Origin: Phaeodactylum tricornutum CCAP 1055/1
Lineage: Eukaryota; Bacillariophyta; Bacillariophyceae; Surirellales; Neidiaceae
Assembly: GCF_000150955.2 (NCBI RefSeq)
Contig: NC_011694.1
Coordinates: 327,814 to 391,813, forward strand
Reading direction: 5' to 3'
DNA length: 64,000 bases
The notes under the pieces are model-generated. The model did not search any database. It saw only the letters and a program-made list of their open reading frames with translations, and had not been told where the DNA came from. Positions within the stretch are counted from its first letter, which is position 1. Each line of letters begins with the position of its first letter. This document shows positions 39,589 through 49,003 of this stretch, piece after piece. Both the position numbers and the translations under genes were made by a program.

Positions 39589-41753
39589 ATCCGCCCGGTA
39601 AAATGGTGTGGGTACAGCAGTGGCTTGCTTTGTTGGTTGAAATGTGCTTGATTGCTGGAGACGACTTGAATTTTTGTGTCAGCCTTTTTCAATGGACCAA
39701 AATGGAAATTGTGAGATCAAAAGTTCATCGATTGTTGTCACTGGTGAAACAGGCTTCAGTCCAGGCCGGAGCAATAACTTCCAGTCAAAAGATTTCGAGG
39801 AACCATCCGAAAAAGGCAATTGTCCGGGTCATGCGAAGAGGTGACACAGTAGAAGGGATTCCTTCACATCAGAATCTTCTGCTGAAGGGATGCAATTTTC
39901 CGTCCGCAGAGGATAGAGACACCAAAGACATTTGCGCTAACCCAGTGTCAAGACAACGTGGTCGATACGGGAAGGAAATATATGATAATTGCAATTTTTG
40001 TCCATTGTCAGGCACGGACACTAACTAGAGCTAGAGCAGTATATCCTTTGAAGTACGGGACCGATCCAACAGCTTACTGTTTACACACTTTAGATTCGAC
40101 TGGATGAAGAAACCCCGCGAGAAGCGATTCTTTTGTTACAGTTGATTCGAGTACCAGTGACCCTACTTCCTTTAAATAGTGGACCGGTGAAAACAGGAAT
40201 GACCCGAATCGTGCAGGAATCGGTCATTCCATCCTCTATTTGAACGCTGCGGTTGTCTTTTGTCATGAGACTTTGCCTCGCGTGCCGGAATTTGACACGG
40301 CGCCGTTGTCCCAGCAAAGGAAAGTATGTCATGGTGTAACAGGCATTTAGTGGTTGTTACTGTTCGTAGTTGGACTGGACTGCGCAAGAACCCGAAACTC
40401 AGATTTTCTGTGATGGTGGACAAAACTCTCTGTTTGACTGGGAATGAACGTTGCTTACGTTGTCGCCATCCGAACCGGGAAAACACCCTCTTGTACTGTC
40501 ATAAATGTAAATGTATGCATCTCTTTTGTCCTTTACAGATATTTCCTACGTGCCAATGTGTCATTACCTCGATTAGCACATCAGAAACCGTGTGATCATG
40601 CATGAGAGCTTGGACGAAACCGTCTTACCTCGCACGTACGTACGTACGTATGTATTTAGGTAGGTATGTATTTAACTTTGAGATGCCAACGACTTCATAT
40701 CTCTAGTGCAATGTGCCAAGCATACAAGAAGCGCGCGAAATACCGTTGGTATGCCAGCATGAACAGCACGCATTTGATGGTAAATACGGACAAAATGCGC
40801 ATTTTTCCAGATTATCTTGTTGCTACTCGAGAGACATTGCATCCGGTTTTCTGCTTTTTGTTTTACCTTACTGTTAGGTCAATTTATCAGGTCATTGGCT
40901 TTACTGGGATAGAAAGTTAATACTTTTGTCAGGCCCATGCCCCTTTTCTTCTTTGTTTCCTGGACTTACGTAATCAATCTTACCTTAGTTGACAATCTGA
41001 ATTTCTATCTCCTTATGGATTGCTCCTGAATACTACCCGTTTGTTTGACTTAGGAAAACACTGATTATAGGGAGGGTAGAGGCATTGTCTGGTTTTCAAT
41101 GCAAGATACAGAGAAAGAAAATTCTTGAGATCTTGCTATTTCCAAACACAGAACATACGTATAGTTCTGCCCTGTCACGGGTAGGCTTGATAATTTCCCC
41201 CCATGTGAAAGGTGAACCTATTTGTCTTATCATTAGACCTCCGGTCAAGTATCCATTACGTGTACATCTGATGAATGTGAGAGTGTGGTCTTTGTTAGTG
41301 CAGGTCAGGTCATTATTAACATAACGCACTTCCTGTTCGTGTTCGGGATTTTGGTGGGAGGGAACGTGTACCGCATGCGCCTGGAACACAGAATGAGGAA
41401 TTCAGAATGCTAGCAGAATTGTTTGTCATCACTGATAGAGAATCATTTCCAATTCCCTACTTACGTTCGTGACGAAAGGGGGTGACGCTTTCGTTTCTGT
41501 TCGCGCTGGAATGGAAGAACTCCCTCGTGTCTCTAGCGAATTCGTTGGGGGCACGGTTTTCCGACGGAACAGGTCAGCAGCATTCGTTCCATCCCCTTTG
41601 GGGAGTCAGACTCCAGCCGAAGAATCCTATGGAGCATGAAATGGACGAGCCACGAAGCACGAAAGTTCTAAATCTTCCTACGTCACACTCTCGACGAAGA
41701 ATGTCGCCACACTCTTGCTCCAACTGCACTGGGTCATAAAATCGAAAAGCATC
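39589..41753. other. Gene-poor region upstream of the antenna gene
   Basis: About 2.2 kb with no supported gene. A 141-codon plus frame at 39603 starts only 15 bp from the minus-strand start at 39588 and has no domain. A (CGTA)n/(TAGG)-like microsatellite lies at about 40630-40668. A frame at 40326-40595 has CLRCRH and CHKCKCMHLFC but no other support. The right end should contain the promoter of the LHC gene. Confidence 0.4.
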
Positions 41754-42452
41754 ATGAAAATTTCCTCCGCATTCATCGTTGCTTTCTTCGGCACGGCGTC
41801 CGCCTTTATGCCTCCCAAGGACGCCAGACTCTCGTCGCAATCTCCTTCTGTTCTCTTCATGACCGACGTAGTGGACCGTTCGGCAAAATCCGCATCCGTC
41901 CCGTTCATGCCCAAGAACAAGCTGCTCGATGGATCTTACCCTGGCGATGCCGGTTTCGATCCGCTCTTCTTGGCCGACAGTCAAGCGCTCTTGGAAGATT
42001 ACCGTGACGCCGAAATCAAGCACGGACGTCTCGCAATGCTGGCCGCCTTGGGCTGGCCTGCGAGTGAAGTTTGGGACCGCGCGATCGCCAATGCCGTATC
42101 GATGCCGCCCGTCGTGGACGAGTCGCTGCGTGCCCCTTCGGTGTTGAACGGTGGACTCGGGAAGATTCCCGTGGAATACTGGGCGGCATCCTTGTTTGTT
42201 GCCAGCTTTATCGAATGCGCTAACATTCAGAAACGTCGGACGGACGATCGCTGGTTCCCGGGAAATCTGAACTTTGATCCCCTCGGATTGTACCCCAAGA
42301 GCGAAGCCAAACAACGCGAAATGCAGCTTAAGGAAATCAAGAATGGACGCCTCGCCATGATTGCGATTACGGCGTTTGCCATTCAAGAAGCCATCGTCGG
42401 AACGTCCGTTGTGGACCAGACTCCCTTCCTTTTCAAGCCCCCATTTGTTTGA
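41754..42452 (+). CDS. Fucoxanthin-chlorophyll a/c-binding antenna protein (LHC family)
   Basis: 232 residues from the ATG at 41754. The signal peptide MKISSAFIVAFFGTASAF ends in the canonical ASAF-MP plastid junction, so the preprotein crosses the ER, periplastid and envelope membranes. PGDAGFDPLFLAD is the usual LHC motif before helix 1. Helix 1 has EIKHGRLAMLAALGWPASE and helix 3 has EIKNGRLAMIAITAFAIQEA, each with the Glu and His/Asn chlorophyll ligands and the ion-pair Arg. A middle helix lies near EYWAASLFVASFIE. It binds chlorophyll a/c and fucoxanthin in thylakoids for light harvesting. The subfamily (Lhcf, Lhcr or another) is not decided by eye. The frame opens at 41715, but the ATG at 41754 is chosen because the signal peptide starts there. 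Confidence 0.93.
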   Translation: MKISSAFIVAFFGTASAFMPPKDARLSSQSPSVLFMTDVVDRSAKSASVPFMPKNKLLDGSYPGDAGFDPLFLADSQALLEDYRDAEIKHGRLAMLAALGWPASEVWDRAIANAVSMPPVVDESLRAPSVLNGGLGKIPVEYWAASLFVASFIECANIQKRRTDDRWFPGNLNFDPLGLYPKSEAKQREMQLKEIKNGRLAMIAITAFAIQEAIVGTSVVDQTPFLFKPPFV

Positions 42453-42920
42453 ATTTAGTTAGCATACTGTACTTACTTTAGAATCTTGGTATTATATAGA
42501 AGATGCGCATTTCGTATACCGGTCGTCGTAATTGTAGGTGCCTTGATAGGTATCCCGTGGTGCCTGTTCGACTTCAAATATGCGGAGCATTTGCCAAGAA
42601 TTCGTTGATACAATGCTGGACAATCATTTGGGGGTGGGTTAGGCCTTCCAAAGCAAAGGTGTTCACAGTCTAACACATCCTACAACGCAAAACGTAGTTC
42701 AACGTATAAAAAGGTCGAACGCTCCGTTCCTCGGTTTCACTTTGTTTTACTGTTAATTACGCTACGCTACTCAATCTCACCGTCATTTCCTCTTCGACAC
42801 ACATGCGACTCACTCGTTCCACCATATTCACTTTATCAAGCACGATATAAAAATTTAGAGGCTGGTACTAGCCGCAGCCAAGAAGAACTGAGACGCCTAA
42901 AGATACTGCATTCTTGCCGT
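42453..42920. other. Intergenic region with a TATA-like site
   Basis: About 470 bp. A TATA-like TATAAAAAGG at 42705-42714 on the plus strand is followed by a 16-codon frame (42803-42850, including stop) that points into the end of the next, opposite gene. Confidence 0.4.
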
Positions 42921-43541
42921 TTACTTTGGATCTTCCCCAACGGCAGTGGCCGGTACGGCGTGAGCGACGACTGGCTGACTGGAGCCGTAATGAGCAGGGG
43001 TTTCGGTGTTACGCCTGGGGCTGCAGCATAGACGACTGTAGCAAGGACAGCAAGAGCAACACGCACACGAGCACAACACAATGGCCGCAATCAACAGTGG
43101 CGTTCCAATCGCTAGCAAGGCAATACCACCACCGGATAGCTCGCAACAATCCGTTTCGTCCTCACCACAGCACACCATACCAATCTCCGTTTCACACCAG
43201 CTGTTATCCTTCTTTTCGGCCAACCCACCACAGCTTCCACTAAAGATGTTGTCGTTTAAAGTGCAAGAGCAAGAATCCTGCAAGTCTCGATCCTTCATAT
43301 CATTCTTCATCAGCTTGCGAAAATCTTCGGCTGTCACCGCTGAAGACCGGAGAGAACGAGCATTCGAATTGGAAGGGTCCTTGAGGAGGACGCTTTGATT
43401 CTCGTGAACGATCTGCTTCAGCAACGTCGGGTTCGATACGTCCAGGCCTCGGCTGTCGAGCTTTGTTAGAGACGCATGCGCAGCAGGACTCAAACAAATC
43501 AGCAAGAGAGTGATAGCTGTGTTAAGTTTAGAAAATACCAT
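42921..43541 (-). CDS. Small Cys-rich type I membrane protein, unknown
   Basis: 206 residues from ATG at 43541. A signal peptide covers about residues 1-24 (LLLICLSPAAHAS). The ectodomain has a Cys-rich block (SCSCTL, GSCGG, WCETE, MVCCGEDETDCCEL) suggesting disulfides. A membrane helix (GGGIALLAIGTPLLIAAIVL) leads straight into CSCACCSCCPCYSRLCC, a dense Cys cluster at the cytosolic face that could be palmitoylated. The tail is Pro/Ala-rich. Related proteins occur in diatoms as far as I can judge from the style, but I know no function. Confidence 0.7.
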   Translation of the reverse strand: MVFSKLNTAITLLLICLSPAAHASLTKLDSRGLDVSNPTLLKQIVHENQSVLLKDPSNSNARSLRSSAVTAEDFRKLMKNDMKDRDLQDSCSCTLNDNIFSGSCGGLAEKKDNSWCETEIGMVCCGEDETDCCELSGGGIALLAIGTPLLIAAIVLCSCACCSCCPCYSRLCCSPRRNTETPAHYGSSQPVVAHAVPATAVGEDPK

Positions 43542-44071
43542 GGTATACTCGAACTCAAGTTTGTTGCTGCTTGATTGAAAAATAAGGATAAATCAAACTC
43601 GATCTTTTGACGCTCGAGATGGTTTTCGTTCCGAACAGCTGCGCGACTGACCTTGATTCTTCGATGTGCGCCTTTCAAAGCCGGATGATTTCGAGTTACG
43701 ACTTCGATACATAGAGAGAAGATAGGATCGGTCATCCGGTCATTGCGGAAATCTATTCAATCATGCGACAGTTGAAGCTTCCAAGGCATTTTTGGGAATG
43801 TTTCTTACTCCGGTACGCGACTAAGATAACTGCAACCAATAATCGGTCGAATTCTTACGATTTTGTCGGTGCGCACAACTCTGAATACTGCCTTTACCAC
43901 TCTAGCTGGAGTGTCAAGTCTAATTCTGTCCTATATATAGAGGACCGATCCTCAAACAGGTTGATAGCCAATCAAAGCACATTTTCTTAACATGCATATA
44001 CTATCTCGTCTGGACTGCATATATCGTGTTTCGAAATCCTCGCCTGAACCTACTAATCTGAATTGATCAGA
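43542..44071. other. Intergenic region
   Basis: 530 bp between two minus-strand genes, likely holding the promoter of the Cys-rich membrane protein. Short frames only. Confidence 0.35.
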
Positions 44072-46405
44072 TTATATCACCAATTCACACCCTCCGCCAT
44101 CAGCACAACAGTTTGTACAACATTCACAACTGACTTCTGGAATCCCTGTCTTGCTGTCCGGTAAGCAGTCGGCGTAAATCGATGGAACCAAAGCCGGGCA
44201 CGACACAAGATTTATATTGTTGCTGTCGAATCGAATCGTTTGCAAAATATGTCCATTTGTAAGCACTTCCGGAACAGCCCCCGTCAACAGATTGGACTCG
44301 AGCTTTAAAGAGACTAGAGACGGCATTGAACCGAGTTCCGAAGGTACCGACCCAGTCAAGAAATTTTTGGAAAGATCCAACGTCTCCAGGCTCACCAAGT
44401 CCGCAAATCTAGCTGGAATTGTTCCACTCAACTGATTGCTGTGTAAAAGAAGCAACTGCAAAGCTCTCATGTTTCCAAGTATGCTATGTAGAGTCCCTTG
44501 GAGTTCGTTACCATAAGCCGTAAAGCGTCGCAAAGATTGCAGGCTACCGAGTTGCGATGGCAGCGCCGTCAACTTGTTCATCTCTAAGCTCAAGATTTCC
44601 AAGTCGGACAATAGTCCCAGCTCAGTTGGAATGCTTCCAGCGAATTCATTGCTTCCCAACGAAAGCGTTCGCAAAGCAGACAAACTCGCAAGTTCATTTG
44701 GTAAGGTCCCCGTAAACCTGTTGCCAGCGAGAAACAGAGTACTTAGCGACACGAGGCGTCCAAAGTCCGTCGGTAGTACTCTTTCGAAAAGATTGTCGGT
44801 AGCGTCAAAAAAGACGACGCGCATCCACGATGCAAATATGTCAGTTGGCAAAGTGCCACCAAATCCCTGGCCCCGAATATTGAAGGATTCTAAGGCCGTC
44901 AAACGGCTCATTTCCGTTGGCAGAAATCCCGACATCCGCCGACTTGAACCTCCGGTGATGGAAAATACTGTTAAAGCTGTGAGCACACCAATTTCCGAAG
45001 GCAAGGTACCGGCCACTTCGTTGAAGCTGAGCTCCAGTTGGACGAAGCGACCGACTTCGTCGCAAACTGGATCCCGTGATCGCGAATACCAACTGCACTC
45101 GTCGTCGGTGGAGAGCCAACCTTGTCGATTTGACCAAACTGCGCCTTCGGTACTGTAGTAAAAGACGGCGAGGGCATACCGTTGCAATAGTTGTTCATTC
45201 GAATATTTTCTGAATGAGCTGTCGTTACGACTACCGGCTGTTGTCGTACTTTCCAACCAACGATAAGCTTGTACTTGAGGCGATTCTTCATCCAGTAGGG
45301 ATAGGCTAGTAGTGATGTTTGTCGAAAGAATGAGTTGGCGTAGCGACAAGATCGGCGTTGTCACAGGAGTCTGCGTTAACTCGTTATTCAGCGTAGGGGA
45401 ACGTGTTGGAGTCGCCGTCGCATCTGTTTCGTTCGAGACCGGTCTGGGGACTCGAGTGAGCTGTATTGCGTCGGGCGGTATGGCCTCATCCTGATCCTCT
45501 GTAGTACCTCGTTTTGCAACATCATCATCAAATACAGTAACGGCCAAAATGATGGCCAAGAGTAACACAGCAAACAAGGCGATCCACAGAGATACTCTAT
45601 GGAATTTTTTTCTCCGCTGTCCCGCAATATAAGCTTTTGCCTGTCTGGCTTGGCTGGAGGAATCTCGGGTGTGACTTGCTTCGAAGATCGGGTTGGATTT
45701 AGGAAGACAAAACAATCCGTATGATGAGGAAGATTCGGCATTGGACAAAGGCACCAAATCATGATAAGCTTCAAGGACCATCGAGGAAGAGACACTGCCG
45801 TCCTCAACGGACGCGTCTAGACCATGGTCGGAAGGTACTATGGAAAGATACACAGACGAGCTTTGCTGCCGCGCAGAATTGGATGGTGCTTCGCGGTCAT
45901 CGTCGATGCCGTAAGATTGCAATGGCGGTGCTTCGACTCCAGCGAACGATCTCTGGAGTCGCTTGCTGAGCTGCTTCCAGAGAACGTCATGTTGGACAGA
46001 TGTGATGTCAGCATCACTATCGTCGCTGCTCATTGAATGCGCTTCCGCTGAAATGCCCGACGCCGCCTCTACATGAGCAAGAGAGATCGAGTTGGGAAGA
46101 GGATCTTTATCGTCTTTAAGTCTCATTCCAGATGTTGGCGCAATGGGGACACCGTCGGAAACCGAAACGTGCTTTTCGGATACGCGTGACGCCAACAGCG
46201 AACGATACGAAAGGTATCGGGGTTGATGTGCGATTGCCGAATGTCTCCGTGGGTCACCGATGCTACTACCCGTCAATGCGGCCTCGAAAGAGCCCTCCAC
46301 AGGAGGTGCTTTCGATGATTGACCAGCGAAGGTGTCATAGGAAGATTTGGTGTTTGCCGGGAATTGACGGAAATGCGAGGATTGGCCGTCCTCGTTTCTA
46401 TTCAT
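44072..46405 (-). CDS. Leucine-rich-repeat membrane protein
   Basis: 777 residues, single exon, ATG at 46405. The first 270 residues are Ser-rich and disordered with no signal peptide. A basic stretch (GQRRKKFHR) precedes one membrane helix at about residues 271-292. After a Thr/Pro-rich stem, LRR repeats cover about residues 460-730, with the plant-type consensus L-x-L-x-x-N-x-(L/F)-x-G-x-(I/L)-P (for example LFLAGNRFTGTLPNEL and LSLGSNEFAGSIPTEL). The end carries a Cys cluster (CECCTNCCADGGGC). Type II-like topology would place the repeats outside and the long Ser-rich part inside. No kinase domain is present, so it is not a receptor kinase. Cell-surface recognition is a plausible role but is not shown. 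Confidence 0.82.
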   Translation of the reverse strand: MNRNEDGQSSHFRQFPANTKSSYDTFAGQSSKAPPVEGSFEAALTGSSIGDPRRHSAIAHQPRYLSYRSLLASRVSEKHVSVSDGVPIAPTSGMRLKDDKDPLPNSISLAHVEAASGISAEAHSMSSDDSDADITSVQHDVLWKQLSKRLQRSFAGVEAPPLQSYGIDDDREAPSNSARQQSSSVYLSIVPSDHGLDASVEDGSVSSSMVLEAYHDLVPLSNAESSSSYGLFCLPKSNPIFEASHTRDSSSQARQAKAYIAGQRRKKFHRVSLWIALFAVLLLAIILAVTVFDDDVAKRGTTEDQDEAIPPDAIQLTRVPRPVSNETDATATPTRSPTLNNELTQTPVTTPILSLRQLILSTNITTSLSLLDEESPQVQAYRWLESTTTAGSRNDSSFRKYSNEQLLQRYALAVFYYSTEGAVWSNRQGWLSTDDECSWYSRSRDPVCDEVGRFVQLELSFNEVAGTLPSEIGVLTALTVFSITGGSSRRMSGFLPTEMSRLTALESFNIRGQGFGGTLPTDIFASWMRVVFFDATDNLFERVLPTDFGRLVSLSTLFLAGNRFTGTLPNELASLSALRTLSLGSNEFAGSIPTELGLLSDLEILSLEMNKLTALPSQLGSLQSLRRFTAYGNELQGTLHSILGNMRALQLLLLHSNQLSGTIPARFADLVSLETLDLSKNFLTGSVPSELGSMPSLVSLKLESNLLTGAVPEVLTNGHILQTIRFDSNNINLVSCPALVPSIYADCLPDSKTGIPEVSCECCTNCCADGGGCELVI

Positions 46406-47564
46406 GACACCTTCACCCCTACCGAAAATGAGTCCTTTTGGCTGACCTCTTTATCGATACACAACATGAGCATGCAACAACAAGCCTATGGGATGCTTAT
46501 ATTCGCATCACATCCACTAGATCTAAGAGTGGTCGTTGTTGCAATGCGAGGATAAAAAAGGAAAAACAAGAACGGGCACTACTCTCTAGGACGAGTGAGC
46601 GACAAACCCGTTTCGGCGAAGTCTTCATTGCCTAAAAAAAGCGGCCATGGCCGTTCCAGGAGTCGTACGGTTTTTGCGACAATAAGCGGACTCGGATTTA
46701 AACTCGACACGCGAAATCGTAATTAACAATTACAGAGGACCATGACATATGTGTAAGTAGGAAAATCGTAAAATATAGGTCATCTCAATATTTTCTGTTG
46801 ACTCTAGTTCGATATATGCAAAACATTGTTTACAAAGATTCTGAGGTCATCATTTTGCTGACAGTTGTGACTCTGAACAATACGCTAGTTAGATCTGCTA
46901 TTGGATTGCTCGCACCAGTTTTCCCTATGAGAATCGTATTCTTGATTTGAGGGAAGTTTGGGATATGTCGGTTAGGTACCAAGGCATACAGCTTTTCAGC
47001 ATTTTTGTTAGCTTTTCAAACGTTTCAACCTTTTGCTTTTCTTCCGTAGTTGCTCTAAAATTGGTCCATCATAAATGGAGACGACTGTAACTCGTAGCCA
47101 GGCCAGGCTCACAGGCGGTGCAAAGTCGGATAAATTTATTTCGAAGCGAAAGCCAGGATGAATTCCTACAGTCTTCACTTCTTTTGACCAAGGAGCCAGG
47201 GGAATTTCGCAGGCGGCGCTGACAGATCAGAAATTTCCGATACCAAGCCTCGACATCCCAGCCAGTTAGGTATGTTTAAATTGACTATGAATAGTTTCGT
47301 GGAACTAGAAATTGCGGTAACTTTGTTTTGGAATCTAAATATAGACAGAGAAACGACAGGGAAGTCAAACGACCTTCAGAACAGTATAGTTCCGCAAATT
47401 TCATCTGCCAAAAGGGTTAGAATCAGATACTATAGAATGCTTATACTGCCTCACATTTCTCTCAATTCCTACAATTGGGCATTGCGGTAGTCTACCGGAT
47501 AAACTAAGTCACGGCCGACGCAGCCGCTCCCATAAAACACTATTCTTGAACGCCATCCAGGATT
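46406..47564. other. Intergenic region
   Basis: About 1.16 kb. The left part is the likely promoter of the LRR gene. An AT-rich centre and short frames follow; no gene is recognised. Confidence 0.35.
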
Positions 47565-48410
47565 TTACGCTGCGTCTTCGGATGCTGCAGCAGCAGTAGC
47601 CGCAAGGTCTTCCAATATTTCTTCCTTTTCTGCTTCGGACAGGGTGCACAGAATGTCGCCCATTTTGACGACCGAAAAAGGTTTGCCTTCAATCATGACA
47701 CCATTGCCTGCGTAGTCTTTGAATTTCACGTAGTCTCCGGATTGTACAGGCGGCGTGGTTAATTTTCCGTTACTAGCCATGCGACCCTCACCAACTTTGA
47801 TTACAACCCCTTCGCAAGGCGCATCGTCTTTCACGACCTGACTGGCAATCACCACTCCGCTCTTGGTCTGCAGAGGCTTGTCCCCGTACTTGTTTTCGTC
47901 GATTTTGACGAGGACGTAATCCCGAACGGGTGTGACGGTATCCACTTTCATGGAGACGCCAGTGTAGTACAAGAGCACGTCGTCATCCCGGATTACCTGA
48001 CACTCATCCCCTTGGTATTCCAAGGGTCGACCGTCGAACTTTCCGTACAACACCGATACACCGGGTTTGATGGGATTCTCGATACGGACTCCGGTAAGCG
48101 GGTGTATTTTCCCGGGCCCGGCCTCTACGACAACTCCCTCGGTGGGACGCTCTTTGGACTGATCGGGCAACAAAATGCCACCGCCGGTCGCCGTCAAGGT
48201 GTCCTTGACGCGGACGAGTACGAGGTTGCCCAGCGGTGTTAGCGGTGCGCGGATTTCTTTGCCATCCAGAGTAATCGGAGCCGCAGCGTGCTGTGTCAAA
48301 GGAGTTTGGGTTGGCACATTAATTCTGTGTGAGGGAATCCAAGCCAAAGTTGAAGCCACCGAGATCAAGACTAGTAGCAATACGGGGTAGGAGACGAGGA
48401 ATGATCTCAT
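47565..48410 (-). CDS. CPN20: Plastid co-chaperonin Cpn20 (double GroES domain)
   Basis: 281 residues from ATG at 48410 (the frame opens further at 48428 without an ATG). The N-terminus is a hydrophobic signal (VLLLVLISVASTLA) ending in TLAWIPS, a variant of the plastid cleavage motif. Two GroES-like domains follow in tandem. The first begins LTPLGNLVLVRVKD and holds the mobile loop TATGGGILLPDQSKE. The second begins VTPVRDYVLVKIDE with the loop QTKSGVVIA. The head-to-tail pair is the hallmark of chloroplast Cpn20, which caps Cpn60 during folding of stromal proteins such as Rubisco subunits. The tail is Ala/Glu-rich. It is head-to-head with CCT8, 593 bp away. Confidence 0.9.
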   Translation of the reverse strand: MRSFLVSYPVLLLVLISVASTLAWIPSHRINVPTQTPLTQHAAAPITLDGKEIRAPLTPLGNLVLVRVKDTLTATGGGILLPDQSKERPTEGVVVEAGPGKIHPLTGVRIENPIKPGVSVLYGKFDGRPLEYQGDECQVIRDDDVLLYYTGVSMKVDTVTPVRDYVLVKIDENKYGDKPLQTKSGVVIASQVVKDDAPCEGVVIKVGEGRMASNGKLTTPPVQSGDYVKFKDYAGNGVMIEGKPFSVVKMGDILCTLSEAEKEEILEDLAATAAAASEDAA

Positions 48411-49003
48411 TCTGATTGGAGTCAACAAAAACCAGCGGTGAGGAATGGAAGACGAGATAGCAATAGACAGCGGTCGCTTGACTCGTCGTTAGGAAGGCAA
48501 ACTAGTGTTCAGCTCGGCTTGATTGTGTTTTGTTGTCCTGGTTCCCAACGAACGTACTGTACTCTCGGTTCGAAGGATATCGTCTGTCTCCCCATGCACC
48601 ATCAAAACCGATTACATGGTGATGTTTGTGATTGTCTTGCCGCCGTATGGAAAGCAGACGGCCTGGCCTCACTAGTCGAGCGAGGGCTTTTTCCAAAGAT
48701 ATGCCAGTGGATACTGGAATGGTCAAATATATTTCTCAATTTTACGTTCTAGATTCCAAGAGTACGTTCAACAATAGCCGCTGCGAGCCTTCGTTTTGCG
48801 CTCCCTCCAATCCGTGGTCCGGGCGGGCGGGCGGGCGGAAAGGAAAACAGCGACAATGAGGAAAGTATTCGAGTGGTCGTCATTCTAAACAAACAGTCCT
48901 TCCGCGTAGTACAATCCAATTCCGTCAGTTACTCGTTATATCCGTTCTGCTTACTCATTCCCTCGATAGTGTTCTGCCTCGACCTTTGTCACAAACAGTA
49001 ATT
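48411..49003. promoter_or_regulatory. Shared divergent region between Cpn20 and CCT8
   Basis: 593 bp between two outward-facing chaperonin-system genes. A GGGCGG-type run (GGGCGGGCGGGCGG) lies at about 48821-48838. No clear TATA box is seen. Confidence 0.45.

Noticed and set aside
39603-40028. 141-codon plus frame
   Set aside because: Its ATG is 15 bp from the start of the opposite gene, leaving no room for leaders, and it has no domain or conserved feature.
40326-40595. Frame with CLRCRH and CHKCKCMHLFC, possibly a zinc finger
   Set aside because: The Cys spacing fits no known finger well, and an overlapping minus frame is equally open.
41574-42386. 270-codon open frame on the minus strand
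   Set aside because: It is antisense to the LHC antenna gene; the plus strand has all LHC motifs.
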